Source: Isosphaeraceae bacterium
GTDB taxonomy: Bacteria > Planctomycetota > Planctomycetia > Isosphaerales > Isosphaeraceae
Direction of reading: 5' to 3'
Length of the DNA: 64,000 bases
Assembly: GCA_026004735.1 (NCBI GenBank)
Contig: BPJS01000001.1
Location: forward strand, 3,545,641-3,609,640
Shown: positions 57,520 through 64,000 of the stretch, in pieces
How the letters are laid out: the number at the start of each line of letters is the position of its first letter
Position numbering within the stretch: the first letter of the stretch is position 1
The notes under the pieces: model-generated
What the model saw: the letters and a program-made list of their open reading frames with translations, nothing else
Told to the model about the DNA's origin: nothing
Database searches by the model: none
Made by a program: the position numbers and the translations under genes

Positions 57520-58884
57520 ATGCTTGCGTTCCAGCCGTTGAGCCGTCGTTGTTGTCAGGGGATCAGCCGACGGGCGTTGTTGCGGGTGGGCGCTCTGGGG
57601 CTTGGGGGCATGACGCTCGCCGATCTGCTCTCGGCCAAGGCGGCGGCGGGAAATGGGGTCGCGCGTGATGACATCTCGGTGATCCTGGTCTGGCTCGATG
57701 GGGGACCGCCGCAGCATGAGACCTACGATCCGAAGCCGGATCAGCCGGCCGAAGTGCGTGGGCCGCTCGGCGCGATGGCGACGAAAGTGCCTGGGATTCT
57801 GGTCAGCGAGTTGCTGCCTGAGCATGCCCGGGTGATGGACCGGATGGCGATTCTGCGGTCGGTGCATCACGACAACGACGATCATTTTGCGGCAGCGCAT
57901 TGGATGCTGACGGGATATCTGGGGTCGAATGCAGTCAATCTGGCGCCCCAGTACCCGTCGATGGGCTCCGTGGTGGCGAAACTGAAGGGTCCCCGACGCG
58001 CCGGGCTGCCGCCGTACGTTGGCCTGCCCAACACGCACTCGGTGGGTTTGTCGCCGGGCTATCACGGCGGCGCCTATCTCGGACGTGCCTATGACCCGTT
58101 TCGGGCCGACGGCGACCCGAACCAGCCCGGCTACGGGGCGGCCGACTTGCAGCTACCGGCCGACCTGACGATCGCCCGGCTCGAGGATCGTCGGCTCTTG
58201 TTGCGGGCCTTCGACCAAGTGGAGCGACAGGTCGAGGCCCACGCCGAGGAGCGCGACGCGTTCGCGCACGAAGCGTTCCGACTGCTGACGAGCCAGGAGG
58301 CGAAGCGGGCCTTCCAGGTGGATCGGGAGGAGCCGCGGCTGCGAGACCGCTATGGCCGGCACACCTGGGGTCAGAGCTGCCTGGTAGCGCGTCGACTGGT
58401 CGAGGCGGGCGTGCGGTTTGTCACCGTCACCTTCAGCGGTTGGGACTGGCATTCGAGCCTGGAAAAGGGGATGCGCAACGTCTTGCCGGTGTTGGACAGG
58501 GCCGTCGCGACCCTGGTCGACGACCTCGACCAGCGGGGGATGCTTTCCACGACGCTGGTCATCGTCATGGGCGAATTTGGCAGGACACCGCGGATGAATA
58601 CCGCTGGAGTTCCTGGGCAGGATCCCATACCCGGCCGAGACCACTGGGGCCGCCTGATGAGCGTCTTGATGGCTGGGGGCGGCGTCGTGGGTGGGCAGAC
58701 GATCGGCTCGTCCGATCCGCGGGGTGCCTCGCCTCGCGAACTCCCAATCACACCCAAGGATCTCGTGGCCTCGATCTATCAGCGGCTCGGGATCGACGCC
58801 GAGACATCCTTCTACGATCGGCTGATGCGGCCGATAACAGTCGTGGCTCAGGGTGGCCGACCCATTCCCGGCCTGTTCGCCTGA
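57520..58884 (+). CDS. DUF1501 protein with a twin-arginine leader
   Basis: A 454-residue protein of the planctomycete DUF1501 family (alkaline-phosphatase-like/sulfatase fold). The leader has a Tat-type SRRALLRVGALGLGG (residues 16-31 or so), so it is probably exported folded. Markers are VILVWLDGGPPQHETYDPK, ILRSVHHDNDDH, VTFSGWDWHSSLEKG, VIVMGEFGRTPRMN and GRDHWGRLMS. The usual partner is a DUF1549/DUF1553 cytochrome gene, absent here. The enzymatic role is unproven. Confidence 0.88.
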   Translation: MLAFQPLSRRCCQGISRRALLRVGALGLGGMTLADLLSAKAAAGNGVARDDISVILVWLDGGPPQHETYDPKPDQPAEVRGPLGAMATKVPGILVSELLPEHARVMDRMAILRSVHHDNDDHFAAAHWMLTGYLGSNAVNLAPQYPSMGSVVAKLKGPRRAGLPPYVGLPNTHSVGLSPGYHGGAYLGRAYDPFRADGDPNQPGYGAADLQLPADLTIARLEDRRLLLRAFDQVERQVEAHAEERDAFAHEAFRLLTSQEAKRAFQVDREEPRLRDRYGRHTWGQSCLVARRLVEAGVRFVTVTFSGWDWHSSLEKGMRNVLPVLDRAVATLVDDLDQRGMLSTTLVIVMGEFGRTPRMNTAGVPGQDPIPGRDHWGRLMSVLMAGGGVVGGQTIGSSDPRGASPRELPITPKDLVASIYQRLGIDAETSFYDRLMRPITVVAQGGRPIPGLFA

Positions 58885-59002
58885 AGCCGAACGGCTGAGG
58901 CGTTCTCTGGCCCAACCACGGCAGTCATGTCCGCATCAGGTTTGAGCTGTCGTCCCGCTTCGTCAAAGTTGACGCGGCCAAGCCCGGGCGGGATCTTTCA
59001 AA

Positions 59003-59089
59003 CGGAGAGGGCGGGATTCGAACCCGCGGTGGCTGTGACACCACACGGCATTTCCAGTGCCGCACCTTCGGCCTCTCGGTCACCTCTCC
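59003..59089 (-). tRNA. tRNA-Ser (anticodon GGA)
   Basis: An 87-base class II tRNA. The acceptor stem GGAGAGG/CCTCTCC pairs perfectly (59083-59089 with 59004-59010), with discriminator G. The anticodon arm is CGGCA CTGGAAA TGCCG with anticodon GGA, the variable arm is long (TGTGGTGTCACAGCCA), and the T arm is GCGGG TTCGAAT CCCGC. CCA is not encoded. Confidence 0.95.
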
Positions 59090-59186
59090 TGAAACGGGAA
59101 CGGGTTGCAGACGCCCCAACGCCCTAAGTTAGATTAGCGGGCGACGTTGGATTCGGCAACCGCTCGAGCCCCGACCGGATCAAGCC

Positions 59187-59591
59187 TCAGCCGAGCAGAT
59201 CGACCATCCGCTTGACGTTATCGGCCCCATGATGGGCGATCAGCCGCTTGACGGCTTCAAGGTCTGTCAGCAGCGCGACCCGCGCGTCGGGAGACGTCGT
59301 CGATCGGGCAACAACCAGCCTGCGACGCGGACCTCCACTTCGGCGAGACAGCGCACTCTCCGACTTCTTGAGCCGACTCTTGATCGATGAAAAATACTGG
59401 CGCCCAATCTCGATGCCAAATTGCTTGCGAATGTAATTCACTCCGGCATCGGGTTTATCAGCGCCAGCAGCAATCGCCAAGCGGATGGCGCCCACTTTGG
59501 TCAACGCCGGGCCCTCTCCGGAAACCTCCTGAGTCTCGAGGATTTCCATCGGTTCAGGACTCGACTTTTTGGATGATCGAGTTCGTGCCAT
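59187..59591 (-). CDS. Small basic protein, probable planctomycete-specific family
   Basis: A 134-residue protein. The core (about 32-80) is GAIRLAIAAGADKPDAGVNYIRKQFGIEIGRQYFSSIKSRLKK, split by eye into a helical motif where Lys/Arg are frequent; the N-terminus is Ser/Lys-rich, and the C-terminal ~35 residues form an amphipathic helix (DLEAVKRLIAHHGADNVKRMVDLLG). The basic helix pattern fits a DNA- or RNA-binding role, but I recognise no named domain. The ATG at 59591 was chosen. Confidence 0.6.
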   Translation of the reverse strand: MARTRSSKKSSPEPMEILETQEVSGEGPALTKVGAIRLAIAAGADKPDAGVNYIRKQFGIEIGRQYFSSIKSRLKKSESALSRRSGGPRRRLVVARSTTSPDARVALLTDLEAVKRLIAHHGADNVKRMVDLLG

Positions 59592-60294
59592 AGCGGTCTC
59601 TTGATCTGGGTGACATTTCATGTCCGACTGTAAGTCTAGAGATATCCGACTCGTATTGCAAGTCATCGCCGTGCATCCGTTTTGAGTGATTGCGCGCAAT
59701 GTTGTCTCCGTTCCAACTCGTGCGCATGATGCAGTTCCCAGCGACCCCACCGGTTCGATCGCGGCTGCTCAACCGATCCTTTAGCGCTGTCGAGGCTGGG
59801 CTTCGGACAACTCGGAATCGACAGTGACTGGCCAATCTCGCGCGGCTCCTTAGTCCCCGGGTGATGCAATCCTGTCGGCCCGGCTGACGACGCGCGGCCT
59901 CCTAGCGGGGTGATCGGCTGTCCGTGGTCAGGTGAGAAGAGGACAGCGCCTGAGACCAGCGCATGAGGGCCGGCCGCTCTCAAGCGGTGATCGCGGACTC
60001 GGCAGGCTCCCCCGGCGCTTTCCGGCCGCCGAACGGGGGAGGCATGCCCGGCTCTTGCCGAGTCCTCGGCAAGGAACAGCCAGGACAGGCTCGATCCCCT
60101 CTCGACCGAGCTGCGATGCTGCCGTGCAACCGACGCCGATCGAGGGCCGGGCCGGGCGAGGCAAGCGCCGCTGCGTTCTTGACCGTCGCCGTCCCAGCCG
60201 ATCGAATCCGCCTCGCGCCTTGCGGTGGATCGAGACGGAACCGGACGGGCCTGAACCCGAGCGGCCGCGTGACCACAGATTCCCGGCTCAAACC
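59592..60294. other. Gap between the small basic protein and the sugar isomerase gene
   Basis: In 703 bases no frame looks coding. AT-richer DNA at 59595-59720 is the likely promoter of the small basic protein. A perfect inverted repeat lies at 60054-60073. No known RNA gene (tmRNA, RNase P, SRP) was recognised. Confidence 0.4.
60054..60073. repeat. Perfect 9-2-9 inverted repeat
   Basis: CTTGCCGAG (60054-60062) and CTCGGCAAG (60065-60073) are exact complements. As RNA it folds into an 8-base stem with a GTCC tetraloop. It is 220 bases past the isomerase stop. It lacks a T-run; operator, end-of-transcript hairpin or small RNA part are all possible. Confidence 0.5.
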
Positions 60295-61173
60295 CTACGT
60301 GCGGTCCGTTGCGCGGGGTTCGGACTGGTCTGGGTCGAGGAAGCCGCAGGCGCGGAGATAGCCCACGCTTCGGCGGACGCGATCCTGTCGAGCTTCGAGG
60401 CCAGGCTCCGGTTCGCCGCCGATGCCTTCGATCTCGATCGTGTAGGCCGCGGCGTATCCGACCGCGTCGAGTGTCTGGCGAACGGCGGCAAAATCGACTC
60501 CGCCGCCATCGCCCAGCGCCGGGAAGAACCAATCCTCGTAACGGCCCCGGTTATCCTTCAGGTGCACGTTGGCGACATAGTGAGCGACGCGACGGAGTTC
60601 AGCGACAGGGTCGGCGTCGCGGTTGTAGTAGGCGATGTTGCCCGTGTCAAAGTTGAGCCGCACACGAGGGTGATCGATGGCTTCCATCAGCGCGAGCATC
60701 GCGTCGGCATTTTGGGTCGGGCCTTGGTGGGTCTCCAGCGCCAGGGTCATTCCCAGTTCCCCGGCCAGGTCGCCGAGGCGGCGTAGCTGGTCGTAGAGCC
60801 GCTGAGTCTGGGACGCGTCCCGCGGTTGCCCGGCTCCAGAGATCGCGACCGGGCATCGAAACCACCGGTGGGCACAGCGGAGCCGCCGTTCGGCAAGCTC
60901 CAGACCTTCGGGCATGGTCAGGTCGGCTCCGCCGATGTTGCAACCGCTCAGTTGAACGCCGTGAGCGGCCAGATGCTCGGCGAACCGCGCGGCGGTGGCC
61001 TCGTCGGTCCGTTCCGTCAAAACGGCTGACTCCGGAATGACCAGACCGCCGAGGCTGTGCGGCCGAAGCGCAAGTTCCGCATATCGAAGGCCCGCTTCGC
61101 GGATCCGAGAGATCGCCTCCCAGACTCCCGCCGCGCCATAACAGTTGGTGTAACAGGACAGAATCGGGCTCAT
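60295..61173 (-). CDS. Sugar phosphate isomerase/epimerase-type TIM-barrel protein
   Basis: The 292-residue protein is of the AP endonuclease 2/xylose isomerase-like family. Features are YAELALRP, ISGAGQPRDASQT, the metal ligand in LALETHQGPTQNADAML, VRLNFDTGNIAYYNRDADP, HVKLKDN-type NVHLKDNRGRYEDWFFP, and EIEGIGGEPEPG. Metal-binding Glu, Asp, His and Glu appear in the standard order. Substrate cannot be predicted. Its ATG overlaps the stop of the RNase D gene by four bases, so the two are coupled. Confidence 0.82.
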   Translation of the reverse strand: MSPILSCYTNCYGAAGVWEAISRIREAGLRYAELALRPHSLGGLVIPESAVLTERTDEATAARFAEHLAAHGVQLSGCNIGGADLTMPEGLELAERRLRCAHRWFRCPVAISGAGQPRDASQTQRLYDQLRRLGDLAGELGMTLALETHQGPTQNADAMLALMEAIDHPRVRLNFDTGNIAYYNRDADPVAELRRVAHYVANVHLKDNRGRYEDWFFPALGDGGGVDFAAVRQTLDAVGYAAAYTIEIEGIGGEPEPGLEARQDRVRRSVGYLRACGFLDPDQSEPRATDRT

Positions 61174-62384
61174 CGTGTTCCGTTCCGCGGGGTGTCGGCC
61201 GGTTCGATCGCAAGCGGCATCTCAGACTCCAGATCCGCGACTCGCAGACAACTCTTCCCGGAGAGAACATCCAGGAGCCGATCGCCGGCGATCTGAGCAC
61301 GCCAGCCCTGAGCCAGGATCGGCACCGAATCGGCAGGCCGCCCCGCTCGTTCCCAGCGGATCAGATCTTTGAGGTCGGCGACCGTAGCGACCAGACCCGC
61401 TGCGATGCGGTGCTCGGCGCAGCAACGGTTCAGCACCGCGGACAGGAGGCTGGCGATCATCGACATGCCACGCGGTTCATCGAGCCGCTCCGCATGTTCG
61501 GGCAAGTCGGAATCGGGAACACGCTGCGCCTCACGGATGCACTGGAGCAGCGTCGAGATGCGATCGCGGGGCCATCCGCGGGGGACGTCGCGCAGTTGAT
61601 CCAGTTCGGCGGGTGTCGTCGGCATCTTCTTGGCGATGGTGATCAGGATGTCGTCGCGCAGGATGGAGCGCACCGGGCGGTTAAGCTGACGCGCTAGCTC
61701 GCGACGCCAGAGCCAGAGCCGGTGGGCCGCCTCCAGGCCGCGGCGGTTCAGCCCTCCCAGCCCCGGCAACCGCCGCCAGCGCTCCGGACCATCGCGCAAG
61801 GCCACCGAGTCCAACAGCTCTCGGTACTCGGCCTCAACCCAGGTTCGACGCCCCATCCGATCCAACTCGTCGTCGATCCGTTCGGCGACTTCGAGCAGGT
61901 ACCGCACGTCGTTGAGCGCGTAGTGCAACTGGGACTCGGCCAGCGGTCGGCGCAGCCAGTCGGTCCGGGTGTCACCGTTGGGCAGTGTCAGGCCCAGGCT
62001 CTGCCTGACTAAGTGTCCGAGCGACAGCGGGTAGCCATAGCCGACAAACCCAGCGGCGATCTGCAAGTCGACGACCCGAGCGGGCAGACGTCCCGACCGA
62101 AGCTGGATAATCCAGAGATCCTCGCTCCCCGCGTGCATCACGACCTCGACGTTCGGATCGTGGAGCACTCCCCATAATGGACCCAGGTCGCCCACAGCAA
62201 GCGGGTCGATCAGGGCCAGGACCTCACGCGTCGCGATCTGAATCAACCCGAGCTGCGGCTCATAGGTCGACTCGGACACAAACTCCGTATCAAAACCAAA
62301 CCGTCCAACTTCGCGCAGATGAGCAACGAAGTCGGCAAGCTGCGTTGCGGTCGTGATCCAGGCGAACGGGTTCGGCTCAGCCAT
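61170..62384 (-). CDS. rnd: RNase D-like 3'-5' exonuclease with HRDC domain
   Basis: The 404-residue DEDDy exonuclease shows the acidic sites FDTEFV (DxE), VVMHAGSEDLW, and YALNDVRYLLEV with the Tyr-xxx-Asp of motif III. An HRDC-type helical domain begins near residue 205, and a second about 295-390. RNase D trims structured RNA 3' ends. Together with RNase PH elsewhere in the window this gives two tRNA-trimming enzymes. The ATG at 62384 is preferred. An ATG at 62426 would add 14 residues. Confidence 0.88.
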   Translation of the reverse strand: MAEPNPFAWITTATQLADFVAHLREVGRFGFDTEFVSESTYEPQLGLIQIATREVLALIDPLAVGDLGPLWGVLHDPNVEVVMHAGSEDLWIIQLRSGRLPARVVDLQIAAGFVGYGYPLSLGHLVRQSLGLTLPNGDTRTDWLRRPLAESQLHYALNDVRYLLEVAERIDDELDRMGRRTWVEAEYRELLDSVALRDGPERWRRLPGLGGLNRRGLEAAHRLWLWRRELARQLNRPVRSILRDDILITIAKKMPTTPAELDQLRDVPRGWPRDRISTLLQCIREAQRVPDSDLPEHAERLDEPRGMSMIASLLSAVLNRCCAEHRIAAGLVATVADLKDLIRWERAGRPADSVPILAQGWRAQIAGDRLLDVLSGKSCLRVADLESEMPLAIEPADTPRNGTR

Positions 62385-62450
62385 CAGCGCGGTTCCCGCC
62401 TTGCGACCCGGATTATGGGCGGTCATGACCGCAGCGGGCAAGTCGGGGAT

Positions 62451-63224
62451 TCAGCTCGCGAGGAACTCACCGATCACCCGGGACGTGACTTCGGGTTGCT
62501 CGATGGGCAGAAGATGGCCCGCCTTGGGGACCACGACCAGTCGTCCTCTTGGCAACGCGGCGGCCATGTGTTGCCCCTCGTCGGGGGAGGCGATCGGGTC
62601 CTCCGCGCCGGCTAGCACCAGGGTCGGCATCGGAAGCTGTGGCAAAAGCGCCACGCGATCCGGCCGGGCGACCATCCCACGGAGGCACCCGGCCACCGCC
62701 GCCGGGCTGGTCCGGAGCATCATGCGGCGCGTCCGCTCCACCAGCTCCGGACGCTCAGCCTGACTCGTGGCCCCCAGAACCCGAGGCAGAAAGGCGTCCA
62801 CGACGGGGGTGATGTCGCCGCTGCGCTCGACCTCGGCGGCCAGCCGGAGCCGATTGGCGGCGGCCTCGGGCGTGTCGGCCGCGGCACGAGTGGCGATCAG
62901 CAGCAGCCGGGTGATTCGATCAGGCACGCGCGATGCCAGAGCCAGCGCGATGTAGCCGCCCATCGACAGCCCACCGAGCACAAACGGCCCATCAATGCCC
63001 CGGTCAGCCAGAAGGTCCAGAACATCGGCGGCCTGCGCCTCCATCGAATAGTCATCGCCAGCGGGCGGCGTCTCACCGTGGCCTCGCAGATCGGGTGCCA
63101 GAACCCGATACTCCGAAGCCAGCGCCTCGACCTGCGCCTCCCAGAGCGTGCGGTCGAGCGGGAATCCGTGAAGCAGAACAATCGGTGGGCCAGAACCGCG
63201 GTCCGTGGTGATGAGAGTCGTCAT
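62451..63224 (-). CDS. Alpha/beta hydrolase
   Basis: A 257-residue single-domain alpha/beta hydrolase. The oxyanion loop is VLLHGFPLDRTLW, the nucleophile elbow GLSMGGYIA with Ser at the centre, the acid is Asp in LAGAEDPIA, and the His is in KAGHLLPIEQP. The length and motifs match the 3-oxoadipate enol-lactonase/proline iminopeptidase-like group, but the substrate remains unknown. The ATG at 63224 was chosen since the longer frame lacks similarity. It is on the same strand as rnd, 66 bases upstream. Confidence 0.85.
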   Translation of the reverse strand: MTTLITTDRGSGPPIVLLHGFPLDRTLWEAQVEALASEYRVLAPDLRGHGETPPAGDDYSMEAQAADVLDLLADRGIDGPFVLGGLSMGGYIALALASRVPDRITRLLLIATRAAADTPEAAANRLRLAAEVERSGDITPVVDAFLPRVLGATSQAERPELVERTRRMMLRTSPAAVAGCLRGMVARPDRVALLPQLPMPTLVLAGAEDPIASPDEGQHMAAALPRGRLVVVPKAGHLLPIEQPEVTSRVIGEFLAS

Positions 63225-63351
63225 CGAGGTCGCCCAACAGGTCCGAAAAGGAGACAGAGTTGGATCACGGCGACGCGAATCGATTCCGGGAATGCTAAAA
63301 TCACTCCGGTCGATTCGATCGAGGAAGCGTCGCGGACCAGCGAGGCCGAGC

Positions 63352-64000
63352 GTGAAGCATTGGCTCATTCTAACCGGGCTGGTCGGATTCGCCGGAATCG
63401 TCGCCGCCGACGACTTTGATCGGCTCGAAGGAGAGGCTTTGAAGCAGGCCGCTGCCTCCGAGGAGCTTCGCCTCACGCTCGATCAGGACGAACTGGCACG
63501 CCTGCCGCGCGTCTTTCCAGGAGTGCGGTCGACGGTCCTGATCGCCCGCACCAACGAAGGGAATCTGGCTCGCCTCCTCGTGATCCCCGCGCGTCGTATC
63601 GGAGAAGATGGGCGCGAAGCCCCTGTACTGCTGATCGAGCAGTACGCGACCTTCGCGTCGCCCGGATATCGGCAACGCCTGGCGCGCGGACGCGACGTGA
63701 TGCTCTTCGACGGCTGGCGGTTCGACCTCGACTCCGGCCAACTCGTGCCCGACCAATTTGGCGGCGACCTCCGGCTCACCGTGACCGCGGACACCCGGCT
63801 TCGCCTGGAGGCCGAGCCGGGGGCAGGACTGATCGGATTGCAGCGCTCGCCTCTGAACGGCCAGGTCCAGGAGGGACGCCCCACCCCCGGCCCCCGGGTC
63901 CAGGCCGAGGATCATCAGGGCCGCTTTCGGTTGATCGTGGCGGGCCGATGGAGCGGTCCCCTGGAACTCAAGGTGGACGGGGCCGGCCAGGTCTCCGGTT
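63352..64000 (+). CDS. Secreted protein of unknown function, truncated by the window end
   Basis: A GTG at 63352 opens a frame that stays open to the last base (216 codons seen). It starts with a signal peptide (KHWLILTGLVGFAGIVAA, cleavage near Ala). The rest is rich in beta-type residues: STVLIARTNEGNLARLLVIP, VLLIEQYATFASPGYRQRL and DVMLFDGWRFDLDSGQLVPD. Two regions look like strands ending in small helices. No named domain is recognised. It diverges from the alpha/beta hydrolase with a gap of 127 bases. Confidence 0.7.
   Translation, partial: MKHWLILTGLVGFAGIVAADDFDRLEGEALKQAAASEELRLTLDQDELARLPRVFPGVRSTVLIARTNEGNLARLLVIPARRIGEDGREAPVLLIEQYATFASPGYRQRLARGRDVMLFDGWRFDLDSGQLVPDQFGGDLRLTVTADTRLRLEAEPGAGLIGLQRSPLNGQVQEGRPTPGPRVQAEDHQGRFRLIVAGRWSGPLELKVDGAGQVSG

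Noticed and set aside
59663-60532. 289-codon minus-strand frame in the gap before the isomerase gene
   Set aside because: Its composition is Arg/Pro/Gly-rich, it overlaps the isomerase C-terminus in another frame, and it has no similarity to a family I know.

Overview
The window is GC-rich, densely coded bacterial chromosome. Its gene content points to a planctomycete, probably an Isosphaeraceae-like lineage. The markers are a secreted YTV-repeat protein, a DUF1501 protein with a twin-arginine leader, a DUF1080 protein, a beta-propeller plus haem c protein of the 'PVC-type' family, a cytochrome c/VCBS fusion, a fused AroD-AroE enzyme and a Sco1-DUF420 fusion. These assignments come from reading motifs and domain order by eye; no database search was run.

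Layout. 0-8.2 kb: a membrane glycosyltransferase, then argB-argD-argF, RNase PH, a secreted SPOR-like protein and the RdgB nucleotide-cleansing enzyme. 8.2-18.3 kb: an HdeD-type membrane protein, the 768-residue YTV protein followed by a clear intrinsic terminator, an SDR oxidoreductase, a cytochrome/VCBS protein, argJ, a small coiled-coil protein, and an overlapping nnrD-larB pair. 18.4-25.2 kb: a YfaP-like membrane-anchored protein and a four-gene MacA/MacB-type ABC export operon. 25.3-32.3 kb: a metallo-beta-lactamase-fold protein diverging from mutL, then aroDE-aroK-prepilin peptidase-LapA, in which consecutive genes overlap by a few bases, and a coiled-coil lipoprotein. 32.7-45 kb: hisH, cobalamin-dependent metH, a zinc metallopeptidase, a frameshifted PVC-type cytochrome gene, an ArsC-family protein, an EF-G paralogue and hisA. 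45.3-54.7 kb: a respiratory operon with a dihaem cytochrome c lipoprotein, coxB, coxA (A2-type), ctaA, ctaB, coxC, coxD, Sco1-DUF420, a 30-residue one-helix microprotein and an 81-residue CPAC membrane protein. 54.8-64 kb: pyrF, tRNA-Pro(GGG), DUF1080, DUF1501, tRNA-Ser(GGA), a small basic protein, a sugar isomerase/RNase D pair, an alpha/beta hydrolase and a secreted protein cut by the window edge.

How the genes fit together. Arginine synthesis (argJ, argB, argD, argF), the shikimate pathway (aroDE, aroK), histidine (hisH, hisA), methionine (metH) and pyrimidine (pyrF) genes are dispersed between unrelated genes, not gathered in pathway operons. The 45-54.7 kb block is the most coherent unit: a cytochrome c donor, all four oxidase subunits, haem A synthesis, copper delivery and two small membrane proteins tied together by start-stop overlaps.

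Most unusual: (1) the 8-base homopolymer frameshift in the PVC-type cytochrome gene; (2) the unannotated-size microprotein and the CPAC protein in the cox operon; (3) an extra domain of roughly 85 residues inside CoxC; (4) the exact 16-residue, cysteine-registered repeats of the YTV protein. No CRISPR array, prophage, insertion sequence, rRNA or riboswitch was recognised.
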